Below, piece after piece: positions 1 to 7,761 of a DNA stretch of 19,164 nucleotides (position 1 is the stretch's first letter; every line of letters starts with the position of its first letter). The DNA is from SLJK01 sp964567295. Lineage in GTDB: Bacteria > Bacillota > Dethiobacteria > DTU022 > UBA8154. Below the pieces are notes generated by a model. It saw nothing but the letters and a program-made list of their open reading frames with translations, searched no databases and had not been told where the DNA came from. Made by a program: the position numbers and the translations under genes. The DNA is taken from assembly GCA_964567295.1 (NCBI GenBank), contig CAZMLU010000031.1, positions 1 through 19,164 on the forward strand, written 5' to 3'.

Positions 1-333
1 CCCAGTGTGGCTGACCATCCTCTCAGACCAGCTACCCATCGTTGCCTTGGTAGGCCATTACCCTACCAACTAGCTAATGAGGCGCGGGCCCATCCGGAAA
101 CGGTAACCCTTTTCTTGATAGGCCATGCGACCTTACAAGCTTATCCGGTATTAGCAGCCCTTTCGAGCTGTTATCCCGAATTTCCGGACAAGTTGCCCAC
201 GTGTTACTCACCCGTTCGCCGCTAAGTTATACCTGGATAGACCGAAGTCGCTCCTGATATAACTCCGCTCGACTTGCATGTGTTAAGCACGCCGCCAGCG
301 TTCGTCCTGAGCCAGGATCAAACTCTCCAGTTA
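1..333 (-). rRNA. rrs: 16S ribosomal RNA, 5' part (cut by window start)
   Basis: The reverse complement of 307-326 is the universal 5' 16S primer site (AGAGTTTGATCCTGGCTCAG). Counting back from its usual position 8 puts the mature 5' end near 333. The sequence beyond it reads as a normal 16S 5' domain, ending in the conserved CACACTGG block at the window edge. About 330 of roughly 1,500 nt are present; the rest, and the rest of the operon, lie outside. The mature end is inferred by analogy and could be off by a few bases. Confidence 0.97.
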
Positions 334-453
334 AATTTTTATGTCGTTTCCGCTTAAAACGGAATAACATTTCTTTAACACTCGAGTTTTCCTAGCGTTA
401 CTTTTTGATACTTGTTGCAAGAGTCCTTGACAGGGACTTCTTCTTCCTCATTT

Positions 454-468
454 AGTTTTCAAAGATCA
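454..468 (-). promoter_or_regulatory. rRNA leader boxA-like antitermination site
   Basis: On the minus strand this reads TGATCTTTGAAAACT, close to the boxA element found in Gram-positive rRNA leaders, where NusB/S10 bind nascent RNA to prevent premature termination. It lies about 120 nt upstream of the 16S 5' end and about 45 nt downstream of the nearest promoter. Two small hairpins follow it in the leader: AGTCC/GGACT around 422-438, and TTCCG/CGGAA at 348-364. The assignment rests on sequence similarity and position. Confidence 0.7.
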
Positions 469-521
469 ATGGCTGTTACATCAAGCCATTTTGTTGCACT
501 GCTTTTTTAGCAGCATTAATA

Positions 522-550
522 ATGTTACCATATTTACTTACTTTCGTCAA
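522..550 (-). promoter_or_regulatory. rRNA promoter P1 (proximal)
   Basis: The minus strand carries TTGACG (550-545), a 17-bp spacer, and TAACAT (527-522). The predicted start is near 515, giving a leader of about 180 nt before 16S. The -10 is weaker than the -35. Its -35 and -10 lie exactly 110 bp from the matching elements of P2. Confidence 0.65.
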
Positions 551-764
551 GCCTTTCAACTTTCTTTTTTAATAAAATCTTCTTATCCAACTGCTTTTCT
601 TGTAAGCAAGTAAATCGGCTCACGATTAAATACTATAGCATGGTTTTTTTGCTTCGTCAAGCACTTTTTCTTAGCTTTTCATAAAAATCTATTTACCCAA
701 CTGCGTTTCTTACAATACAGTAAACCGACCTACGATTTAAAACTTTACCATGCTTTCTTTCATG
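545..764 (-). repeat. Two tandem 110-bp direct repeats carrying rRNA promoters
   Basis: Copies at 545-654 and 655-764 align without gaps over 110 bp. My hand count gives about 77 identical positions. Each copy starts at a -35 hexamer and contains the -10 of the next promoter upstream. Conserved blocks include CCAACTGC-TTTCT and ACGATT-AA. The repeat looks like an old duplication that multiplied rRNA promoters while keeping their spacing. Confidence 0.75.
632..660 (-). promoter_or_regulatory. rRNA promoter P2
   Basis: The minus strand carries TTGACG (660-655), a 17-bp spacer and TATAGT (637-632), the best match to the sigma-A consensus of the three. It sits exactly 110 bp upstream of P1 and faces the 16S gene. 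The sequence upstream of the -35 is A-rich on the sense strand, which could act as an UP element. Confidence 0.75.
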
Positions 765-770
765 TCACAA
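742..770 (-). promoter_or_regulatory. rRNA promoter P3 (distal)
   Basis: The minus strand carries TTGTGA (770-765), a 17-bp spacer and TAAAGT (747-742). Each hexamer matches consensus at four of six positions. It is exactly 110 bp upstream of P2 and lies in the same repeated sequence, which supports it more than the hexamers alone would. Confidence 0.55.
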
Positions 771-946
771 TGTTTAATTCAGCCGATTAATTGATTTTAA
801 GAGCTAATTATAGTATCAAAACTCAAGAATTCATTTGATTTCTCATTATTCCTTTATTCTACTTTTATTATTCTCACAAACAACCAATTTGTCATTTCTC
901 TACTATATCAATCACAATCTGCATTCTACCTTCTTTCCTTACTATT
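771..946. other. AT-rich gap between divergent rRNA and pbp promoters
   Basis: No gene, RNA or convincing promoter is visible here. It is AT-rich spacer between the most distal rRNA promoter (minus) and the penicillin-binding-protein promoter (plus). A fourth 110-bp repeat copy was sought in this stretch and not found. Confidence 0.6.
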
Positions 947-975
947 TTGTAAAGATAGATTTCTCAAGATATAAT
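947..975 (+). promoter_or_regulatory. Promoter of the penicillin-binding protein gene
   Basis: TTGTAA (947-952), a 17-bp spacer and TATAAT (970-975) form a good sigma-A-type promoter about 36 bp before the start codon. A second perfect TATAAT at 983-988 lacks a convincing -35 and may be a secondary start. The ribosome site AAAGGAGG (996-1003) follows, 7 nt before the ATG. Confidence 0.65.
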
Positions 976-1010
976 ATTATGGTATAATATGTTCCAAAGG
1001 AGGGGGCTTA

Positions 1011-3809
1011 ATGCCTGGTAAAAATAGTAATTACAATCAATTAAATAATAAAACGGATAAAAATATAACCACGAGGGGCAATTCAGGAAATAAAGGAAGA
1101 AAAGACCACAAAGATAGACGTCCTAAAAATAAAGGAATCGGAAGGGTTCTACTAAAGACGTTCAAAATTTCTGTTCTTTTGCTTATAGTGCTGATCATTG
1201 TTGCAGGAGCTGGAATATTTTCTATTGTATACTCTTATGTAAAAGATGCTCCCGATTTTAACCCTCAAGATCTCAATCCTGCTGTCACCTCGTATATATT
1301 TGATAACCAGGGCAATGAAATAACCAGCCTTTATGATGAACAAAATCGTATCGAAATACTTTTAGAAAGCGTTCCCCAAGATGTACAAAATGCATTTATA
1401 GCTATTGAAGACGAAAGGTTTTACGAGCATTATGGTGTTGATCCCACGGCAATTACCAGAGCATTTTACATCAATCTCAGGCAGAGAGAATGGACTGAAC
1501 AAGGTGGAAGCACTATAACTCAGCAGCTGATCAAAAATGCTTTTCTAACCCCTGAAAAGACCTTTCGTAGAAAAATTCAGGAAGCCTGGCTATCCCTAGA
1601 AATGGAGAGACAGTACTCTAAAAACGAAATCCTTGAGCTTTATCTCAATCAGATTTATTTCGCCCAAGGTGCATATGGAATCGAAGCTGCATCTAACACA
1701 TATTTTAACAAGTCCACCGATGAGTTAAGCGTTGCTGAGGCAGCCATGTTGGCAGGAATTCCTCGCTCACCGAACTATTATTCTCCTTTTAATAATTATG
1801 AAATTGCCGTACAAAGGCAATCCCAGGTACTTCAGAAAATGCTTGATCTTGGCTTTATCAGCGATCGCGAATACAATGAGGCTATGACAGAAGAAATTGC
1901 CCTGGCAGAAATTCCTTCCCGGGATTATCCCTACCCTTATTTTATAGATTATGTAATACATCATGAACTAGTTGATATCTTGATTGATACTCCTCATTAT
2001 AGCACCCGAGAGGAAGCCTACGAGGCAATTTATAACATGGGGCTTAAAGTACACACTACTTTGGATGTCAGCGTCCAAACGATAACCGAAGAAGTAATTA
2101 ATGATGAAAACCTTTACCCAGAAAATTGGCGGGTAGATATGACTAAGATGAAAGCTTTAATGGAAGAGAGCGATTATTCAAGCTACCCCGAAGAAGTGCT
2201 TAGTGAAAACGGTATTCCTCAGCCCCAGGGAGCAGGGGTTGTGGCAAATCCGGTCAGCGGAGAAGTGCTTGCTCTGGTAGGGGGACGGGAGTACAGCAAG
2301 GACAATCAGGATTTGCGTTATCTGAGCCGCAGACAACCAGGTTCTGCCATTAAGCCCGTTACTGCTTATGCTCCCGCCATGGAAGAGGGCCTAAGCTCCG
2401 CCGGTTCTGTTGTTGATGATTCACCTTTTATAAGAGGCAGCTGGGCTCCGGAAAATTTTGACCGCAATTTTAGTGGACTGGTAACTGTTAGAGAGGCCTT
2501 GGTAAGGTCGCTCAATGTCCCCGCTGTAAAAACTTTTTTAAATGTTACGCCAGAGATAGGTTTGGATTATGCTTCTAAAATGGGGCTTTCAACAATTCAC
2601 CCCAATGATTACAACCTGTCTACTACTTTAGGCGGAATGACTTATGGAGTAACTGCTTTTGACATGGCCCAATCCTTTGCAGTTTTTGCTAATCAAGGAA
2701 TAAAGGTAGAAATGCATACTATAAGTAAAATTGAAGATCGCAAAGGTGAGATCCTATACGAAAGACGAAGTAATCCTGAGGCTGTTTTATCAGAAGAAAC
2801 TGCCTTTTTAATGAATGATATTCTGAAAGATGTTGTACGTAGAGGTACTGCGGCCAGGCTTGATATCGGCAGACCAGTTGCAGCAAAAACAGGAACTACG
2901 AGCGATAACAGAGATGCGTATCTTGTAGCTTATACTCCGGATACAGTGGTCTCTTTTTGGATGGGACATGATATACAAAAACTGGGCAGGATATCTGGTG
3001 GAAGCGGGACAACGATACCTTTTATGAACCAACTTTTGTCACGTATCCTGGAGGGCAAAGAAAGCTCTGACTTCCAGAGACCCTCAGGAATTACCGGTCC
3101 TATAAGTATTTGCAGTAAATCAGGATTAAGACTAAGTGAGCACTGTCCATCTGATTCAATAATAAACGAACTTTTTCCTGCAGGAATGGTTCCCCAAGAA
3201 AGCTGTGATATGCACGTCGAGAAAGAGATTTGTACGAGTAGTGGACTTCTTTCTAACGAATTTTGTCCGGAAAATGAGATTGAGACTAAAATATTCCTAA
3301 ACAGGCCGGATTTCGAAAGAACAGACGGGCGCTGGAGAGGTGCTTCCGGAAGGGGACCAGCAGATGCAGGACTTATCCCGCCAACTGAAACATGTGATAT
3401 TCATACCACTCCACCCCCTGTAGCAGAAGGATTCAGTGCTCGATTACTGGATAATCCTTTGAGGGCACATTTCTCATGGGACCCGGATCCGGAAGCTGTA
3501 GAATTTAAAATTTATAGACGCATCGAGGGAGAAGAAGACTTTTCATTGGCAAGGAGTTTTGCTTCTTCCATAAACGAATATAAAGATAATACCATCGAAC
3601 CCGGTACGGTCTACATTTATCAACTCATTTCTATCAATGCCGATGGCATACGCTCTGCCCCCTCTGAATTGGTTGTTAGGGTTCCAAGTGACACAGAACT
3701 AGAGCAACGTAGACCTCCTCCTGACAGGCCAACCCCTCCCGGTCAAGATGAGGAAGATGAAGAGGAAGAGGAAGAGGAAGAGGAAGAGGAAGAGGAAGAG
3801 GAAACGTAA
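1011..3809 (+). CDS. Bifunctional class A penicillin-binding protein (PBP1A type)
   Basis: This 932-aa enzyme polymerises lipid II into glycan strands and cross-links their stem peptides outside the membrane. A basic cytoplasmic head (1-50) is followed by one membrane anchor (about 51-74). The GT51 glycosyltransferase domain has the EDERFYEHYG motif (Glu133) and GGSTITQQ (165-172). The transpeptidase has the SAIK motif (Ser445 nucleophile), SLN (500-502) and KTGT (626-629). All key residues of both active sites are present. After the catalytic core come two Cys/His-containing repeats (about 700-798), a fibronectin type III-like domain (about 803-893), a Pro-rich linker and a run of 15 Glu. 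The start is clear from AAAGGAGG 7 nt upstream. It is the only plus-strand protein gene, divergent from rRNA and convergent with mutS2. The class is certain; the exact paralogue name is not. Confidence 0.95.
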   Translation: MPGKNSNYNQLNNKTDKNITTRGNSGNKGRKDHKDRRPKNKGIGRVLLKTFKISVLLLIVLIIVAGAGIFSIVYSYVKDAPDFNPQDLNPAVTSYIFDNQGNEITSLYDEQNRIEILLESVPQDVQNAFIAIEDERFYEHYGVDPTAITRAFYINLRQREWTEQGGSTITQQLIKNAFLTPEKTFRRKIQEAWLSLEMERQYSKNEILELYLNQIYFAQGAYGIEAASNTYFNKSTDELSVAEAAMLAGIPRSPNYYSPFNNYEIAVQRQSQVLQKMLDLGFISDREYNEAMTEEIALAEIPSRDYPYPYFIDYVIHHELVDILIDTPHYSTREEAYEAIYNMGLKVHTTLDVSVQTITEEVINDENLYPENWRVDMTKMKALMEESDYSSYPEEVLSENGIPQPQGAGVVANPVSGEVLALVGGREYSKDNQDLRYLSRRQPGSAIKPVTAYAPAMEEGLSSAGSVVDDSPFIRGSWAPENFDRNFSGLVTVREALVRSLNVPAVKTFLNVTPEIGLDYASKMGLSTIHPNDYNLSTTLGGMTYGVTAFDMAQSFAVFANQGIKVEMHTISKIEDRKGEILYERRSNPEAVLSEETAFLMNDILKDVVRRGTAARLDIGRPVAAKTGTTSDNRDAYLVAYTPDTVVSFWMGHDIQKLGRISGGSGTTIPFMNQLLSRILEGKESSDFQRPSGITGPISICSKSGLRLSEHCPSDSIINELFPAGMVPQESCDMHVEKEICTSSGLLSNEFCPENEIETKIFLNRPDFERTDGRWRGASGRGPADAGLIPPTETCDIHTTPPPVAEGFSARLLDNPLRAHFSWDPDPEAVEFKIYRRIEGEEDFSLARSFASSINEYKDNTIEPGTVYIYQLISINADGIRSAPSELVVRVPSDTELEQRRPPPDRPTPPGQDEEDEEEEEEEEEEEEEEET
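3762..3803 (+). repeat. GAGGAA hexamer microsatellite (7 copies) encoding poly-Glu
   Basis: Seven perfect in-frame copies of GAGGAA encode Glu918-Glu931, the acidic tail of the penicillin-binding protein, just before ACG TAA. Because the unit is six bases, gain or loss of copies changes tail length by two residues without shifting frame. Confidence 0.9.
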
Positions 3810-3878
3810 AATCATTTCGAGATAGGCTCCGGTGTAACAATCAAGATTTACAAACTTGTAATTCAACACTTTTCCGGA

Positions 3879-3926
3879 AAAAAATAGACTTGCTTCCCTT
3901 TTAGAGGTGAAGAAAGTCTATTTTTT
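3879..3926. terminator. Bidirectional terminator between pbp and mutS2
   Basis: AAAAAATAGACTT (3879-3891) pairs perfectly with AAGTCTATTTTTT (3914-3926), with an inner CTTC/GAAG extension in the loop. On the plus strand the stem runs into TTTTTTATTT. On the minus strand the A-rich left arm gives a U-run. It can end both convergent genes; it lies about 70 bp after the pbp stop and 6 bp after the mutS2 stop. Confidence 0.85.
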
Positions 3927-3931
3927 ATTTA

Positions 3932-6325
3932 TTAATCATCTTTTAGGGTTACCACCGTCACCCCACTACCCCCTTCATTCTCATTGCCCAGGCGAAAATT
4001 CTCAACAAAGGTTTTATCTTTAAGATATTCATGAATTCCCCAACGCAGACGGCCCGTACCTTTTCCATGAATAAGTTCAACCTGCTTCAGTCCCGCCAAA
4101 ATACAATCATCAAAATATTTTTCAGTTACGTTAATTGCTTCTTCTAAAGTTAAACCCCGCAGATCGGCCCGGGGAGATGCCGAAGCACTTTTCTCCCACA
4201 GCAATTCTCTTTTTTTCCCAGCGTTACCCATCGTGGTTTCTGCAGTTTTTCTGTTGCTGCCCCCATTTTCTATAATTTCCAGATCCTTCAATTGTGTATT
4301 AAAACGTATAGAACCTGCCCCAACCAGCACTTCTTCTTCAGATTGCACTCGCAATATCTCTCCAGTACTTTGCAGACTTTTTACATAGACTTGCTGTCCC
4401 TCCCTGGCCTCTTCTTTATTTAAAGGTCTATGATGGGATCGCTCTTCAACTGCTTCATAAAGCTCTAACTCATCACCTAATTTTTTTAACTCAGCGCGTG
4501 CTTCCTGAGATGCTTGAGAAACGCTTTTCTTTTCACGTTCAACCTGCCTAAGGGTTTTAATTATCTCCTCTGATCTGATCTTGGCCGTCCTAACTATACT
4601 TTCTGCCTTATTTTTGGCTTTTTGTAGAACATTTCTTTTATATTGCTCCATTTCTTTTTTTGTATCTTCTATTTCTAACATTTTTTGCTCAAGCTCCGTT
4701 TTTATCTCTTCCGTTCTCTCACTACTTTGAGAAAGCCTCCGTCTTTCCTTAACTAACCCGGAAACAGCTTCTTCCAGATTTAAAGAATCTCTTTGCATAA
4801 ACGATCTTGCTCCAGCTATAAGATCAGAAGGCATTCCCAATCTCTCCGCTACGTTTAAAGCATTACTCTGACCAGGGACTCCTAGTAAAAGGCGATAAGT
4901 AGGGTTAAGTGTTTCGGGATCAAACTCCATAGATGCGTTTTCCATACCTTCACGCAGGTGGGCAAATACTTTTAACTCATTAATATGAGTAGTTGCAATA
5001 GTATTTATACCCCGTTGATGCAGTTCATCAAGTATGGCCATAGCCAAAGCAGAACCCTCAGATGGATCCGTGCCGGCCCCAAGTTCATCCAGTAATACCA
5101 GGGAAGGAGAACTAGCCTTATGCAATATTTCAATTATATTCTTCATGTGACCGGAAAATGTGCTTAGGGACTGTTCAATGTCCTGTTCATCTCCAATATC
5201 CGCCCAAATAGAATGAAATACAGGCATAACTGTCCCTTTCCCGGCAGGCAGATGAAGTCCACACTGGGCAAGCATAGCAAAAAGACCAACAGTTTTTAGT
5301 GAAACAGTTTTACCACCGGTGTTAGGGCCGGTGATTACAAGAGTGTCAAACCTTTCGCCCAGGTGAATATCCAAGGGAACTACTTCGCCGGCAGAAAGCA
5401 AGGGGTGTCTCCCATTTGTAATATTTATAACCCCATCTTCATTAATTTGAGGTTCCCTTCCTTTTTGTGAAATGCTTAACTGGCCTCTGGCCAAGATAAA
5501 GTCAAGCTCTCCATATGCTTTATAAGCTTCCAATATCTCGGAGGCAGATCCACCAATTAAAATGGTTAGTTCCGACAAAATCCTCTCAATCTCATCCTCA
5601 ATATTTCCTTTTACACCGCGGAGGCTGTTGTTTAGCTCTACTACAGGAAATGGCTCTATAAACAAAGTCTGGCCGCTATCGGATTGATCATGCACAATGC
5701 CCGATATGCCACTTCGAAACTCTTGCTTTACTGGTAAAACATATCGGTTGTTCCGAATAGTGATCAAAGACTCCTGCAAATATTTTTGATAATTGGGATT
5801 TCGCAGATAAGAATCCATGCTCTTGCGTATTTTCTCCCCAAGTCGTCTTTCGTCCCTGCGCAGGAAAGACAAATGCGATGAAGCATTATCCAAGATCTGG
5901 CCATTTACGTCGACACTATTTTCTAACCTGGTTCTAATACCAGGAAAAAGGGTTAAGTCATTCACTAAGCCCCAGAGAAGAGGATATTTATCCTGAACGT
6001 CACTTTCTTTTAAAAACGTTCTTTTCAACACTTCTATCGACCTTAAAAAATGACCCATATCTCTAATTTCAATTGGGCTTAAAAGCCCGCTTTTCTGAGA
6101 CCGTTGCAGTATAGAATCCAACTCCGAACAAGCTTCCAATTTTATTTTACCTGTTTCAATAACCCCTACAGCTTCAGAAGTTTCTCTCTGGAGCTCTTTT
6201 ATCTTTTCTATGTCAAATAAAGGGCTTAAAGAAGAAATTATATTGGAGCCAGGCGGTGTTCTCGCATATCTACCCAACTGCTCTTTAATTTTATGAAACT
6301 CTAAAATTCCCATGGCTTTTCCCAT
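3932..6325 (-). CDS. mutS2: Endonuclease/ATPase MutS2
   Basis: A 797-aa MutS-family ATPase without the mismatch-recognition domain of MutS1. Family members act in suppressing recombination and in rescue of collided ribosomes. The core ATPase has Walker A GPNTGGKT (333-340), Walker B LVLLDELGAGTD (409-420) and the following TTH (445-447). A long charged coiled coil (about 520-620) leads to a KOW-like region and a C-terminal Smr domain (about 717-797). The Smr domain has DLRG (721-724) and LIHGKGTGRLR (751-761), the expected nuclease/RNA-binding signature. Length is normal for the family. The ATG at 6325 has GAGGTG about 6 nt upstream; a second ATG four codons later is less well placed. It follows the glycosylase gene by 9 nt and is the last gene of the operon. 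Confidence 0.96.
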   Translation of the reverse strand: MGKAMGILEFHKIKEQLGRYARTPPGSNIISSLSPLFDIEKIKELQRETSEAVGVIETGKIKLEACSELDSILQRSQKSGLLSPIEIRDMGHFLRSIEVLKRTFLKESDVQDKYPLLWGLVNDLTLFPGIRTRLENSVDVNGQILDNASSHLSFLRRDERRLGEKIRKSMDSYLRNPNYQKYLQESLITIRNNRYVLPVKQEFRSGISGIVHDQSDSGQTLFIEPFPVVELNNSLRGVKGNIEDEIERILSELTILIGGSASEILEAYKAYGELDFILARGQLSISQKGREPQINEDGVINITNGRHPLLSAGEVVPLDIHLGERFDTLVITGPNTGGKTVSLKTVGLFAMLAQCGLHLPAGKGTVMPVFHSIWADIGDEQDIEQSLSTFSGHMKNIIEILHKASSPSLVLLDELGAGTDPSEGSALAMAILDELHQRGINTIATTHINELKVFAHLREGMENASMEFDPETLNPTYRLLLGVPGQSNALNVAERLGMPSDLIAGARSFMQRDSLNLEEAVSGLVKERRRLSQSSERTEEIKTELEQKMLEIEDTKKEMEQYKRNVLQKAKNKAESIVRTAKIRSEEIIKTLRQVEREKKSVSQASQEARAELKKLGDELELYEAVEERSHHRPLNKEEAREGQQVYVKSLQSTGEILRVQSEEEVLVGAGSIRFNTQLKDLEIIENGGSNRKTAETTMGNAGKKRELLWEKSASASPRADLRGLTLEEAINVTEKYFDDCILAGLKQVELIHGKGTGRLRWGIHEYLKDKTFVENFRLGNENEGGSGVTVVTLKDD

Positions 6326-6334
6326 TTAATCACC

Positions 6335-6919
6335 TCAACGCGAAAGAAAAGGATTATCTTTTATAGAAAATCGCAAAGGTTTATCTGTTGCCTGGGTAAT
6401 ACCAATACGATTTGATATCTCAATTCTAGATCTTTTCACAGTCCTTCCCTCAATTAAATATAGAGGCGGCTTATTCAGTACTACATTATTATATTTCCTA
6501 TCAATACCCATAGCTGAACACAGTTTTCCGGGCCCACTGGTAAGGTTTGTAATTTTGTGATGGTCACCACGACGTTTTTTCATAAGCTCTACTCCGGTTA
6601 TAGGTTCCAGAGCACGGACGAGAACTGCCTCACCTATTCCCTCTACTGCAGAAACTACGTTGAAGCAGTAATAATTACCATAAATAAAATAAACATAGGC
6701 CCTACCAGGAGGGCCAAACATAACTGCATTTCTCTTTGTTTTTCCCTTAGAAGCATGGCAGGCAGGATCGTTCTTGCTAAGGTAAGCTTCCGTCTCTACA
6801 ATAAAACCGGAAGTAATTCCCTCATCCGATTCATTAACGAGTAAAGAACCCAGTAAAACTTTAGCCAGAGAAACTGTATTTTTCTGATAAAACAGGTGAT
6901 CTAAAGTATTAAAATCCAT
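6335..6919 (-). CDS. DNA-3-methyladenine glycosylase (AAG/MPG family)
   Basis: A 194-aa base-excision enzyme that removes alkylated purines such as 3-methyladenine from DNA. The family hallmarks are visible: VETEAY, with the Glu that activates water, GPPGRAYVYFIYG, LVRALEP, GPGKLCSAMGI and a C-terminal PLRFSI. Length is typical of bacterial members. The start overlaps the end of cvpA by 11 nt and has no recognisable Shine-Dalgarno sequence; the preceding bases are TCTATTATAG. Translation probably depends on ribosomes finishing cvpA. The protein begins right at the first conserved segment, so a later start is unlikely. It sits between cvpA and mutS2, where many Bacillota have polX; I see no polX here. 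Confidence 0.93.
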   Translation of the reverse strand: MDFNTLDHLFYQKNTVSLAKVLLGSLLVNESDEGITSGFIVETEAYLSKNDPACHASKGKTKRNAVMFGPPGRAYVYFIYGNYYCFNVVSAVEGIGEAVLVRALEPITGVELMKKRRGDHHKITNLTSGPGKLCSAMGIDRKYNNVVLNKPPLYLIEGRTVKRSRIEISNRIGITQATDKPLRFSIKDNPFLSR

Positions 6920-7466
6920 CTATAATAGACAAACTTTCTGCCACATAGTCCATCATAAGTTCAAACAATTGGGACATATAATGCTCAGAAAGAGCTACTA
7001 TTGCAGAAGATTCCATAGTCATCAGCCAGTATTCCGTTTTTACAAGAGATGAAAGTGCTACTAACAGAAAAACAAATAATATTCCTTTTACGGCACCGAG
7101 AGTAAGGCCAAAAAAAGCATTTACGGGCCCCACAAGGGGAATCTTATTGACAAGCTTTAACTTCCCCGCTATTAAAGCTAAAATCAAAGAGATTACCAAA
7201 AAGGCCACCAGGAAAGAAATAATATTAAGGATAGTTTCAACCAGCCATAAGGAGGCCTCTGGATCTTCTGCAAAAACAGATACTATCCGGTCCAGATAGA
7301 GGTAATGTCCCAAAAAATCCCTTACCTCGTCACTCCAGGTAAGAGCTAAATACAGAGCAATAAAAAAACTTGTCAAGCTAATAACTTGACTTACAAGTCC
7401 CTTCCGAAAACCGTTATATAAAGCTATAACAAAAACCAGTAAGAGGACAAAATCTAGCCAGTTCAT
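6909..7466 (-). CDS. CvpA family membrane protein
   Basis: A 185-aa integral membrane protein of the CvpA family, named for colicin V production. Its role in Gram-positives is not settled. Four hydrophobic segments are evident: one near the N-terminus (NWLDFVLLLVFVIALYNGF), then segments around 30-45, 85-105 and 120-140. The early NGFRKGL motif is typical of the family. I place the start at the ATG at 7466, 5 nt after an AAGG and one base after the zapA stop (TGAGATG). A GTG at 7478 would add four residues but has no spaced ribosome site. The gene lies in the conserved zapA-cvpA-mutS2 neighbourhood. Confidence 0.88.
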   Translation of the reverse strand: MNWLDFVLLLVFVIALYNGFRKGLVSQVISLTSFFIALYLALTWSDEVRDFLGHYLYLDRIVSVFAEDPEASLWLVETILNIISFLVAFLVISLILALIAGKLKLVNKIPLVGPVNAFFGLTLGAVKGILFVFLLVALSSLVKTEYWLMTMESSAIVALSEHYMSQLFELMMDYVAESLSIIDGF

Positions 7467-7467
7467 C

Positions 7468-7716
7468 TCAGCCTTCACCTTTGCGCTTTTTTGTTTTTTT
7501 CTGTAGTGTGAGCAGTTCGCTTGCCAGATTAAGAGAAGTTAATACGGCAATTTTTTGGGTGCTCATGCGTGGATATTTATCGAGTAAATCCTCCATCATA
7601 GAGTTGACATAATCCCCTACCTCAAGCATATGCTCACGGGAAGAAGAACTACGAATGACATGTTCCTCTCCCAGAATTTTAACTATTACTTTTTTATTCT
7701 CGTCCGCAGCGGACAC
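7468..7716 (-). CDS. zapA: Cell division protein ZapA
   Basis: An 82-aa protein of the ZapA family, which binds and bundles FtsZ filaments at the division site. The N-terminal globular part contains KVIVKILGEEHVIRSS, as in Bacillus ZapA, followed by a predicted helical coiled-coil tail ending in Lys/Arg-rich sequence. The start is a GTG at 7716 with a G-rich site (GGGGGGTG) about 6-7 nt upstream. Length matches Gram-positive ZapA. It precedes cvpA with almost no gap, the usual order in Bacillota, and follows the DUF2889-like gene by 45 bp. Confidence 0.9.
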   Translation of the reverse strand: MSAADENKKVIVKILGEEHVIRSSSSREHMLEVGDYVNSMMEDLLDKYPRMSTQKIAVLTSLNLASELLTLQKKTKKRKGEG

Positions 7717-7761
7717 TTTGCACCCCCCAGGGGATTATTTTCCCGCTTGCAAAGAAATTAT

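Noticed and set aside
7..225. 72-codon plus-strand ORF at the left edge
   Set aside because: It lies entirely within the antisense strand of the 16S rRNA gene and resembles the spurious hypothetical proteins often annotated there.
852..880. A fourth copy of the 110-bp promoter repeat
   Set aside because: At the predicted position the hexamers read TTTGTG and TAAAGG, and the surrounding sequence does not align with the repeat.
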